From the NCBI GenBank assembly GCA_003132605.1, contig PKYJ01000035.1:1-7285 (forward strand): DNA of 7,285 nt, in the 5' to 3' direction. How positions within the stretch are numbered: position 1 is the first letter of the stretch; every line of letters starts with the position of its first letter. Position numbers and translations under genes: made by a program. The notes beneath the pieces were generated by a model, which saw only the letters and a program-made list of their open reading frames with translations, did not search any database and was not told the DNA's origin. Source of the stretch: Peptococcaceae bacterium (GTDB lineage: Bacteria; Bacillota; DSM-12270; Thermacetogeniales; Thermacetogeniaceae). Below are positions 1 to 5,198 of this stretch, piece by piece.

Positions 1-795
1 TACTTCTGCGTCGACAACCTGCCGCCCAAGCTGATCCCCAAGATTACCGAACTCTGCCAGCAGTCAGGGGAACGGGTGCGGCGGGTGGCCCTGGTGATCG
101 ACGTGCGCGGCGGGCTGTTCTTCGATGCCCTGAGCGAGGAATTGAACAACTTCCAGCAGCAGGGGATAAGGTACGAGATCCTGTTCCTGGAGGCCTCAGA
201 TGAGGTCCTGGTAAGGCGCTACAAGGAATCGCGGCGGCAGCACCCACTGGGAGAGGAAGTCTCAGTGCTGGAGGCGATCAGGGCCGAGCGTGAGCGGCTG
301 CGGGAGTTTAGGGGCAAGGCCAGCATCATTTTGGACACCACCGGGATGAGCGCCCGTGATTTGAAGGAGAACCTGACCCAGCTTTTCGGCAAGCCGGAGA
401 AGAGCAGCCTCTCGGTCACCCTGCTCTCGTTCGGCTACAAGTACGGCATTCCCATGGACGCTGACCTGGTGTTCGATGTCCGCTTTCTGCCCAACCCCAA
501 CTATGTGGAGGACCTGAAAAACCTGAACGGGCTTGACCCGGCGGTGGTGGAGTACATTTTCAGCGACGACGTGACCAAGCGCTTCATGCGCCGTTTTTAC
601 GGGCTGCTGCGTTTCCTGCTGCCCTGTTATGTACAGGAAGGCAAGAGCCACCTGGTGGTGGCAGTCGGGTGCACCGGAGGGCAGCACCGCTCGGTGGCGG
701 TGGCCGAGCGCCTGGCTCACCTGCTGAAGCGCAGTTGCCAGGTCAACCTGCACCACCGGGACATCCCCCGCACCGAGGCGGTGAAGTTGACGTGA
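1..795 (+). CDS. rapZ: RapZ/YvcJ-family nucleotide-binding protein (5' end missing)
   Basis: Reading frame 1 is open from the first base to the TGA at 793-795 and gives 264 residues. It begins inside the family's early 'FCVDNLPP' motif, so roughly 30 residues including the Walker A P-loop lie outside the window. Visible family marks are a Walker B-like strand (VALVIDVRGG, about residues 29-38), the 'LFLEASDEVLVRRY' strand, 'SFGYKYG...DLVFDVRFLPNPNY' (about 143-168) and the C-terminal 'GCTGGQHRS' phosphate-binding motif (about 213-221). RapZ in E. coli senses glucosamine-6-phosphate and steers degradation of the sRNA GlmZ; the Gram-positive homologue YvcJ is a nucleotide-binding partner of YvcK. 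The E. coli RNA role cannot be assumed here. The GTG at 76 is not the real start because homology continues upstream. The stop overlaps a possible GTG start of yvcK. Confidence 0.95.
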   Translation, partial: YFCVDNLPPKLIPKITELCQQSGERVRRVALVIDVRGGLFFDALSEELNNFQQQGIRYEILFLEASDEVLVRRYKESRRQHPLGEEVSVLEAIRAERERLREFRGKASIILDTTGMSARDLKENLTQLFGKPEKSSLSVTLLSFGYKYGIPMDADLVFDVRFLPNPNYVEDLKNLNGLDPAVVEYIFSDDVTKRFMRRFYGLLRFLLPCYVQEGKSHLVVAVGCTGGQHRSVAVAERLAHLLKRSCQVNLHHRDIPRTEAVKLT

Positions 796-797
796 AC

Positions 798-1820
798 ATG
801 GCAGAGATGCTGCAGTGGTTGGGGCAGCAGTACCGCCACCAGTCCCTGAAGCGGGGGCCGAGGATCGTGGCCATCGGGGGCGGTACCGGGCTTCCGGTGC
901 TGTTGCGCGGCCTCAAACGATATACGGAAAACCTCACCGCCATCGTCACAGTGGCTGATGACGGCGGCAGTTCCGGGCGTCTGCGGGGGGAGTTCGGCAT
1001 CCTGCCACCGGGGGATATCCGCAACTGCCTGGTGGCCCTGGCGGAGACCGAGACTCTGATGGACCGGTTATTCCACTACCGCTTTGACCAGGGTGAGGGA
1101 CTGGCCGGTCACAACCTGGGCAACCTGCTGCTGACGGCCCTGACCGATATTGCCGGGGACTTCCAGACTGCCATCCAGGAGGCCAGCAAGGTCTTGAAGG
1201 TGCGTGGCCTGGTGCTCCCTTCCACCCTGAAACAGGTGGTCCTCCACGCCGAGTTGAGGGATGGAACAGTGATCAGCGGTGAGAGCAGGATCTCCCAGTC
1301 CCGGGAACCGATCAGGCGGGTGTTCCTGACTCCTGAAGGATGTGCCCCGGTGCCGGAAGCCCTGGAGGCGATCGCTGCCGCCGATCTGATCCTGATCGGA
1401 CCAGGCAGCCTGTACACCAGTGTGCTGCCGATCCTGCTGGTGGGGGAGATCGTGGCCGCGATCAAGCGCTCTCCGGCCTTGAAATGCTACCTTTGCAACA
1501 TCATGACTCAGCCTGGGGAGACCACGGGATTCAAGGCTTCGGATCACCTGCAGGCGATCTACGAGCACGCCGGGCGGGGCTGGATCGATTATGTCCTGGT
1601 CAACACCAGGAGCATTAACCCGGAAAAACAGGAGAAGTACGCCCGGCAGGGGGCATCCCCAGTGCAGGTTGACGACCAGGCGCTATACCGGATGGGGGTC
1701 CGGCTGATCAGGGCGGACGTGCTGGAGGACGGCGAGTTGGTGCGCCATGATCCCCAGAAGCTGTCCCGGGCGGTCATGAACGTACTTGGAAAAAGACGCC
1801 GCTTTCCTTCCCATGGTTGA
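798..1820 (+). CDS. yvcK: YvcK/GlmR gluconeogenesis factor (CofD-like family)
   Basis: The product is 340 aa, close to the usual 320-340 for the family without an N-terminal membrane part. In order it shows a glycine-rich nucleotide-binding loop (GGGTGL, residues 27-32), ADDGGSSG (53-60), PPGDIRN (70-76), GHNLGN (104-109), GPGSLYTSVLP (201-211), MTQPGET (236-242) and an Asp-His pair (249-250). In B. subtilis YvcK/GlmR binds UDP-GlcNAc, is needed on gluconeogenic carbon sources and stimulates GlmS, linking carbon supply to wall synthesis; that role is inferred here. The ATG at 798 was chosen, but an in-frame GTG at 792 overlaps the rapZ stop and is nearer to the GAGG at 775-778, so translation may start there by coupling. 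An earlier in-frame start at 669 is rejected because it lies inside rapZ. Residue 212 is Ile where the family normally has Asn ('LPNLLV'). Confidence 0.96.
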   Translation: MAEMLQWLGQQYRHQSLKRGPRIVAIGGGTGLPVLLRGLKRYTENLTAIVTVADDGGSSGRLRGEFGILPPGDIRNCLVALAETETLMDRLFHYRFDQGEGLAGHNLGNLLLTALTDIAGDFQTAIQEASKVLKVRGLVLPSTLKQVVLHAELRDGTVISGESRISQSREPIRRVFLTPEGCAPVPEALEAIAAADLILIGPGSLYTSVLPILLVGEIVAAIKRSPALKCYLCNIMTQPGETTGFKASDHLQAIYEHAGRGWIDYVLVNTRSINPEKQEKYARQGASPVQVDDQALYRMGVRLIRADVLEDGELVRHDPQKLSRAVMNVLGKRRRFPSHG

Positions 1821-1856
1821 AACCAAGGTTTTTCCACAGATGACTACCATTTTGGC

Positions 1857-1861
1857 GGTGA
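1857..1861 (+). promoter_or_regulatory. Ribosome binding site deciding the TTG start of whiA
   Basis: GGTGA, matching part of the anti-Shine-Dalgarno complement, sits six bases before TTG 1868. No ATG or GTG with a comparable signal is present in this frame near the conserved N-terminus, so this site supports the TTG. Confidence 0.6.
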
Positions 1862-1867
1862 AGTTGA

Positions 1868-2854
1868 TTGGCCAAGGAGCCATCCTTTTGTGTTCAAGTT
1901 AAAAGCGAAGTGGCCCGCCAGGCCGAGGTCCGCTCTTGCTGCCTGAGGGCGGAACTGGCGGCCTGCGCCCGCACCATGGGCAGCATGAGGATCGGGAGCA
2001 ACCGCGAGGCGCTGCTGATCACTAGCGAGAGCCCTGCAGTGGCCCGCCGGATTTTCAAGCTGGCCCGGCTGTTGGGCTGGCAGGCGGATATCCTGGTACG
2101 GCTCTGCACCAGGCCCCGCCAGAGGCGCCTGTTTGTGGTGCAGATGCCCCTCCGGCAGCAGAATCTCTTTCTGCTGCAGGAATTGGGCCTGGCCGACCGT
2201 AAGGGCCGGCTCAAGGACCGGCTTGAGGGGAGGCTGCTCGACCGGAGCTGCTGCCGCCGGGCATACCTGCGGGGCTGCTTCATGGGCGGGGGTTTTCTGA
2301 ACCAGCCCGGCCACGGCTACAACCTGGAGTTCGTCTTTGACAACAACGAGGCGGCCGAGGAACTGAAGGAGATCATGACCCAGTTTGGGTTGAACCCGAG
2401 CCGCCGGCAGCGGAAGGAGAACTGCCTGGTCTACCTCAAGGAGGCGGACCAGGTGGGGGAGTTCCTGCGGTTGATCGGAGCAACCCAGGGGGTGCTGGCC
2501 TTCGAAAATGGCCGCATCCTCAAGGATATGCGCAACCAGGTCAACCGCCTGGTCAACTGCGAGACCGCCAACGTGAGCAAAGCAGTGGAGGCCGGACTGA
2601 GCCAGGTGGAGATGATCAGTCAGTTGCAACACCGCCTCGGGCTGGAGTCGTTGCCTCCCCGGTTGCAGGACCTGGCCCTGCTGCGCCTGTCTCATCCGGA
2701 GGCGAGCCTGCAAGAGCTGGGCCGGCTGCTCGACCCGCCCCTGGGCAAGTCCGGCGTCAACCATCGCTTTCGCCAGTTGCGCCTGATCGCCGAGCAGAGC
2801 GCCCGGACTGAAATGAGGCCGCCCTGCCGTATCAAGAGGAAGGGGATGCATTGA
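1868..2854 (+). CDS. whiA: WhiA-type DNA-binding regulator/division protein
   Basis: The product is 328 aa, full length for the family. The N-terminal half is the degenerate LAGLIDADG-homing-endonuclease-like fold. It has the early 'VKSEVAR' segment (11-17), a CC-RAEL helix (24-30), and the second repeat marked by CCRRAYLRGCFMGGG (128-142), which retains the hydrophobic helix but not the acidic nuclease residues. A conserved linker follows with FENGRILKDMRNQ and NRLVNCETAN (212-235), then the C-terminal helix-turn-helix (about 262-312) containing LRLSHPEASLQELG and GKSGVNHR. WhiA controls sporulation genes in Streptomyces. In B. subtilis it binds DNA and affects division and chromosome segregation without clear gene regulation. 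The start is TTG, supported by GGTGA six bases upstream and by homology beginning at once. It lies 47 nt after yvcK, the normal partner order. The last 20 residues are basic and likely variable. Confidence 0.96.
   Translation: MAKEPSFCVQVKSEVARQAEVRSCCLRAELAACARTMGSMRIGSNREALLITSESPAVARRIFKLARLLGWQADILVRLCTRPRQRRLFVVQMPLRQQNLFLLQELGLADRKGRLKDRLEGRLLDRSCCRRAYLRGCFMGGGFLNQPGHGYNLEFVFDNNEAAEELKEIMTQFGLNPSRRQRKENCLVYLKEADQVGEFLRLIGATQGVLAFENGRILKDMRNQVNRLVNCETANVSKAVEAGLSQVEMISQLQHRLGLESLPPRLQDLALLRLSHPEASLQELGRLLDPPLGKSGVNHRFRQLRLIAEQSARTEMRPPCRIKRKGMH
2835..2845 (+). promoter_or_regulatory. Ribosome binding site for the DUF502 gene, inside whiA
   Basis: The purine run AGAGGAAGGGG lies in the last codons of whiA, 12 bases before TTG 2858. 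It suggests active re-initiation at the DUF502 start rather than readthrough of the whiA stop. Confidence 0.6.
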
Positions 2855-2857
2855 CGC

Positions 2858-3487
2858 TTGATCTGGAAGTTCTTGCGCAAGTATTTTGTTACCGGTATTT
2901 TGGTGTTGCTGCCGCTGATCATCACCGCATACATCGTGGTCTTCGTCTTCAACCTGGTGGACGCCAGGCTGAGAAACCTGATCTGGACCTACACCCACTA
3001 CAGAATACCGGGTGCGGGGTTATTGACATTTCTCCTGTTGTGCTTCCTGACCGGCGTGTTCGTCCAGAACGTGGTTGGTCGGAGTCTCTTGAAATGGGGT
3101 GAGGCCGTCCTGCGCCGTATCCCTGTAGTTAAGAGCATCTATTCGGCCAGCAAGCAAGTAATGGAGGTGTTCGCCTCAGACCGCAACGAGGCGTTCCAGA
3201 AGGTGGTGCTGGTGGAGTTTCCGCGGCGAGGAAGTTTCATGATCGGCTTCCTGACCGGTGTGGCCCCAGTCAGCGTCAAACAGCAAGTAGAAGAAGATCT
3301 GTGGAATGTATTCGTTCCGGTCACCCCGCCTGGTCATGGCTATTTACTCATGTTGCCGCGCCGTGATATATCGATTCTGGACATGAGCGTGGAAGAAGGC
3401 CTGAAGCTGGTGCTTTCGGCTGGCATCACATCATCGCCGTCCTATCTTAGAACCCACCAGAATGAGAAGCCGGATGCCGGGCACTGA
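2858..3487 (+). CDS. DUF502 family membrane protein
   Basis: The product is 209 aa with two hydrophobic segments, about residues 9-33 (FVTGILVLLPLIITAYIVV) and 53-73 (AGLLTFLLLCFLTGVFV). Between and after them are DUF502 hallmarks: 'RIPVVKSIYSASKQV' (87-101), 'FQKVVLVEFPRRGSFMIGFLTG' (split by short variable positions, 113-134), and a C-terminal block ending LDMSVEEGLKLVLSAG. The molecular function of this family is not established; it is expected in the cytoplasmic membrane with a soluble C-terminal domain. The start is TTG three bases after the whiA stop and in the same frame, preceded by a strong purine-rich ribosome binding site in the end of whiA. The usual TTPNPTSG turn reads VTPPGHG here, one residue shorter. 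The tail after residue 190 is polar and unconserved. Tight spacing points to co-transcription with whiA. Confidence 0.92.
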   Translation: MIWKFLRKYFVTGILVLLPLIITAYIVVFVFNLVDARLRNLIWTYTHYRIPGAGLLTFLLLCFLTGVFVQNVVGRSLLKWGEAVLRRIPVVKSIYSASKQVMEVFASDRNEAFQKVVLVEFPRRGSFMIGFLTGVAPVSVKQQVEEDLWNVFVPVTPPGHGYLLMLPRRDISILDMSVEEGLKLVLSAGITSSPSYLRTHQNEKPDAGH

Positions 3488-3512
3488 GACGATCGCCAAC
3501 AAATATGTGGAG

Positions 3513-3661
3513 ACACCGCAGGGTGTATTTGAACTGAAGGTGTTTTGCGGCGGATACGGACAATCTCCCCGCCTGAACGCAGGAAGCATTGAAGCCTGAG
3601 GTAGCAAGGAAACGGAAGCGGACTTCTTGCCCAGTAGCGGGCGACGAGAGTCTATTTTTTT
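3513..3661 (+). ncRNA. Candidate structured RNA, HEARO/omega-RNA-like, no nuclease gene
   Basis: Seen directly: within 150 bases lie hairpins ACACC(3513-3517)/GGTGT(3522-3526) with loop GCAG; GGCGG(3549-3553)/CCGCC(3569-3573); CCTG(3572-3575)/CAGG(3580-3583) with loop AACG; GCAA(3604-3607)/TTGC(3627-3630) enclosing GAAG/CTTC with loop CGGA; and a final terminator-like hairpin followed by T7. Purine-rich single-stranded spacers such as GGAAGC and GGAAACGGAAGC separate them. This texture recalls the HEARO RNAs, which serve as guide RNAs of IscB/IsrB nucleases in IS200/IS605-type elements. That resemblance is from memory of the pattern, not an alignment. No iscB gene follows within the non-coding gap, so it would be an orphan or a decayed remnant. 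Alternatives are a group II intron fragment, a different small RNA, or a structured 3' end of the upstream mRNA. The strand is set by the terminator T-run. Confidence 0.4.
3621..3661 (+). terminator. Intrinsic terminator after the rapZ-DUF502 operon/candidate RNA
   Basis: GACTTCTTGCCC (3621-3632) pairs with GGGCGACGAGAGTC (3639-3652), allowing two bulged bases (C3645, A3649) and two G-U pairs, around the six-base loop AGTAGC. TA and then seven T (3655-3661) follow. It would end transcription from the upstream operon and give a 3' end to the candidate RNA. Its 5' arm is shared with an upstream competing hairpin. Confidence 0.65.
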
Positions 3662-3694
3662 GCTCTTTTTGGGGATTTTTGCCGGGAATCTGGA

Positions 3695-3722
3695 TTGCAT
3701 TGCCAGGTAAATGAGATATAAT
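3695..3722 (+). promoter_or_regulatory. Candidate sigma-A promoter for the gap-pgk-tpiA operon
   Basis: A perfect -10 hexamer TATAAT lies at 3717-3722. The best -35 at normal spacing is TTGCAT (3695-3700), 16 bases upstream and only a partial match to TTGACA. It sits just after the terminator of the upstream operon and in AT-rich DNA, where a promoter for gap is expected. If used, the mRNA would start near 3729-3731 and carry a leader of about 430 bases. The weak -35 and AT-rich surroundings limit confidence. Confidence 0.45.
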
Positions 3723-3792
3723 ATTAGTTGGATTGTGATATCTTAATTGGTTGGCTATGGCTATGCGCCCATAATCCCCGTCGCTAATATTA
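3719..3792. repeat. Paired TAATATTA palindromes around the putative promoter start
   Basis: TAATATTAG (3719-3727) and its reverse complement CTAATATTA (3784-3792) occur once each, centre to centre about 66 bases. The core TAATATTA is itself a palindrome, so the pair reads as direct or inverted. The left copy overlaps the -10 box. It could be an operator pair for a looping repressor, but in AT-rich DNA it could be chance. Confidence 0.35.
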
Positions 3793-3855
3793 ATGTCAGA
3801 TCATACATATGTTTGTAGTGGCAGAGAATTTTTCCAGAAACCGGAGCCATTCATC

Positions 3856-3880
3856 CCCCACTTTAGAAGAGGGGCTTCTA
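3856..3880. repeat. C4/G4 hairpin with alternative TAGAAG/CTTCTA fold
   Basis: CCCC (3856-3859), CTT (3861-3863), loop TAG, AAG (3867-3869), GGGG (3871-3874) makes a hairpin with one A-A mismatch. TAGAAG (3864-3869) and CTTCTA (3875-3880) form an overlapping alternative with GGGG in its loop, and another CCCC lies at 3903-3906. Read on the - strand, the AGAAGCCCC...GGGG layout followed by GATGAATGG resembles right-end hairpins of IS200/IS605-type elements, but no transposase remnant is recognisable. Confidence 0.4.
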
Positions 3881-3930
3881 GCCAAGAAGGTTAAATAGAG
3901 AACCCCTGATAGGAGCAGAATAATAAGAGG

Positions 3931-4125
3931 TTAGTGGCGCCCGGCGATCCGAGCGCTGGGTGTCCGAATCAGCGGGCGAGGCACGGCGCGGTCTGATCCC
4001 AACAGCCAACGATTTGGTATGCCCAGAAACGTCGCTTCAGGCTCGACGCGCCGCATTCTTTCAGGTCGGGCGTGAGCCCGGATGCGGTTGAAAGCACGCT
4101 GGCACGTCGAGAAGTGAGATGTTGG
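3931..4125 (+). promoter_or_regulatory. GC-rich structured leader of gap (or unknown RNA)
   Basis: The strongest fold is three nested stems: CTCGACG (4042-4048)/CGTCGAG (4105-4111), CCGCAT (4051-4056)/ATGCGG (4082-4087), and CGGGC (4067-4071)/GCCCG (4076-4080) capped by GTGA. GTGA is a GNRA tetraloop on the + strand only, which argues for a + strand RNA. Upstream, GCTGGG (3955-3960) can pair with CCCaaCAGC (3998-4006) around ATCAG (3968-3972)/CTGAT (3993-3997). I do not recognise a known riboswitch or T-box. It lies between the candidate promoter and the gap ribosome binding site, so control of the gap operon is the simplest role. A 66-codon open frame on the - strand (3931-4131) covers it, but I find no homology in it. 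Confidence 0.5.
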
Positions 4126-4135
4126 ATGCACATCC
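4124..4135. repeat. GGATG-CA-CATCC palindrome next to the gap ribosome binding site
   Basis: Perfect 5-bp arms around CA end nine bases before AAGGAGG. As RNA it forms GGAT/ATCC with a GCAC loop. It may be a protein-binding site or a small hairpin affecting access to the ribosome binding site. Confidence 0.4.
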
Positions 4136-4144
4136 TAAATTATT

Positions 4145-4151
4145 AAGGAGG
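4145..4151 (+). promoter_or_regulatory. Very strong ribosome binding site of gap
   Basis: AAGGAGG with a seven-base spacer to ATG 4159 is near-ideal and fixes the gap start. It fits a highly expressed glycolytic enzyme. Confidence 0.85.
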
Positions 4152-4158
4152 CTTCGCG

Positions 4159-5166
4159 ATGCCAGTAAAACTTGGGCTCAATGGTTTTGGCCGCATCGGG
4201 CGGCTAGTTCTGCGCAAGGCTCTGGAAAACCCGGAGATTGAAGTGGTGGCCGTCAACGACCTGACCGACGCCACCACCAACGCCCACCTGTTCAAGTACG
4301 ATTCCGTCCACGGGATCTACCGGGGAGCGGTGCAAGCCGTGGATGGGGTGATCGTCATCGACGGCAAGAGTATCAAGGTATTCGCGGAAAAGGACCCCAG
4401 CAACCTGCCCTGGGGCGATCTGGGAGTACAGATCGTAATCGAGGGCACCGGTTTGTTCACGGAAGCGGCGAAGGCTGCCGCCCACCTGAAGGCCGGTGCT
4501 AAGAAGGTGATCATCACCGCTCCCGCCAAGAACGAGGACATAACCATAGTGATGGGTGTAAACGAGCAGCACTACAATCCCGTCAAAGACCACATTATCT
4601 CCAACGCCTCCTGCACCACCAACTGCCTGGCGCCGGTGGTCAAGGTGCTTCACGAGAGCTTCGGGGTGAAGCGTGGCCTGATGACCACGCTTCACTCCTA
4701 TACCAACGACCAGCGAGTACTCGACCTCGCCCACAAGGACCCGCGCCGGGCGCGGGCAGCAGGCCTGAACATGATCCCCACCACCACCGGGGCGGCCAAG
4801 ACCGTCACCCTGGTGTTGCCCGAACTAAAAGGGAAGCTGACCGGAATCTCCATCCGCGTCCCGACCCCCAACGTCTCTCTGGTGGATTTTGTGGCCGAGG
4901 TGGAGAAGCCGGCGAGCGTGGAGGCGGTCAACGGCGCCTGCAAGTCAGCCGCCGAGGGGAGCCTGAAAGGGATCCTCGCCTACACGGAGGAGCTGCTGGT
5001 GTCCCACGACTACAACGGGGACGAACACTCCGCCATTGTGGACGGCCCCTGCACCATGGTGATGGGAGAGACGATGGTCAAGGTCTTTGCCTGGTATGAC
5101 AACGAGTGGGCCTATTCCTGCCGGGTGGTGGACTGCGCCGCTTTCGTGGCTTCGAAAGGCCTGTGA
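4159..5166 (+). CDS. gap: Glyceraldehyde-3-phosphate dehydrogenase, type I
   Basis: The 335-aa product is full length. The Rossmann loop GFGRIGR (9-15) and Asp34 in 'NDLTD' indicate NAD(H) preference. The catalytic motif SNASCTTNC gives Cys152, with His179 as the catalytic base partner (TTLHSYTNDQ). The S-loop 'LDLAHKDPRRARAA' follows at 188-201, then the substrate-site 'TTTGAAK' (208-214) and the C-terminal 'WYDNEWAYS' (312-320). It catalyses the reversible oxidation and phosphorylation of glyceraldehyde-3-phosphate to 1,3-bisphosphoglycerate in the cytoplasm, usually as a homotetramer. At the position following Leu190 it has Ala191, where many NAD-specific bacterial enzymes have Pro, so cofactor preference is slightly less certain; Asp34 still favours NAD. 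It is the first gene of gap-pgk-tpiA, with an excellent ribosome binding site and a long structured upstream region. No cggR-type repressor gene precedes it. Confidence 0.98.
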   Translation: MPVKLGLNGFGRIGRLVLRKALENPEIEVVAVNDLTDATTNAHLFKYDSVHGIYRGAVQAVDGVIVIDGKSIKVFAEKDPSNLPWGDLGVQIVIEGTGLFTEAAKAAAHLKAGAKKVIITAPAKNEDITIVMGVNEQHYNPVKDHIISNASCTTNCLAPVVKVLHESFGVKRGLMTTLHSYTNDQRVLDLAHKDPRRARAAGLNMIPTTTGAAKTVTLVLPELKGKLTGISIRVPTPNVSLVDFVAEVEKPASVEAVNGACKSAAEGSLKGILAYTEELLVSHDYNGDEHSAIVDGPCTMVMGETMVKVFAWYDNEWAYSCRVVDCAAFVASKGL

Positions 5167-5185
5167 ATAGAAAATCAAACCTGGA

Positions 5186-5190
5186 AAGGA
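5186..5190 (+). promoter_or_regulatory. Ribosome binding site deciding the TTG start of pgk
   Basis: AAGGA (within GGAAAGGA) lies eight bases before TTG 5199. The in-frame ATG 5190 overlaps this site and has no purine run upstream at usable distance, which favours TTG. Confidence 0.6.
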
Positions 5191-5198
5191 TGGGGTCA

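Larger units (their letters stand above)
3662..3930. other. AT-rich non-coding stretch between terminator and structured leader
   Basis: About 270 bases with no plausible gene on either strand. It contains further T runs just after the terminator (3666-3670, 3676-3680), a TATAAT box, two TAATATTA palindromes, ATG-rich short repeats (GGCTATGGCTATG near 3753), the palindrome ACATATGT (around 3806-3813) and the C4/G4 hairpin at 3856-3874. Its base composition contrasts strongly with the GC-rich genes and with the block that follows, which suggests control DNA or a remnant of a mobile element. Confidence 0.5.

Noticed and set aside
669..797. N-terminal extension of YvcK starting inside rapZ
   Set aside because: The extension overlaps conserved RapZ sequence and is low-complexity; YvcK homology begins just after 798.
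1813..1850. Terminator between yvcK and whiA
   Set aside because: TGGTTGAAACCA with five T nearby is a short A-T stem of four to five pairs; too weak, and operon continuity is expected here.
1844..2998. 384-codon open frame on the - strand over whiA
   Set aside because: It is the antisense shadow of a clear WhiA gene, rich in Gln, Leu, Pro and Ala as expected from GC-rich reverse frames, and it has no recognisable domain.
3431..3700. 89-codon open frame on the - strand over the DUF502 end and candidate RNA
   Set aside because: It crosses a conserved coding end and the terminator, and its product is basic and Ser/Pro-rich with no family resemblance.
3513..3700. Group II intron fragment
   Set aside because: No reverse transcriptase and no domain V-like hairpin found downstream; kept only as an alternative for the candidate RNA.
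3931..4131. 66-codon open frame on the - strand in the GC-rich block
   Set aside because: No homology recognised, no convincing ribosome binding site seen, and the block is better explained by + strand RNA stems with a GNRA loop. I could not match it to a TnpB C-terminus in any of the three reverse frames.
3931..4144. T-box or known riboswitch before gap
   Set aside because: No T-box signature or familiar aptamer core is visible, and no terminator with T-run lies between this block and gap.
5106..5198. N-terminal extension of Pgk including ATG 5190
   Set aside because: The long form overlaps the end of gap. ATG 5190 overlaps the only good ribosome binding site, which is correctly spaced for TTG 5199.
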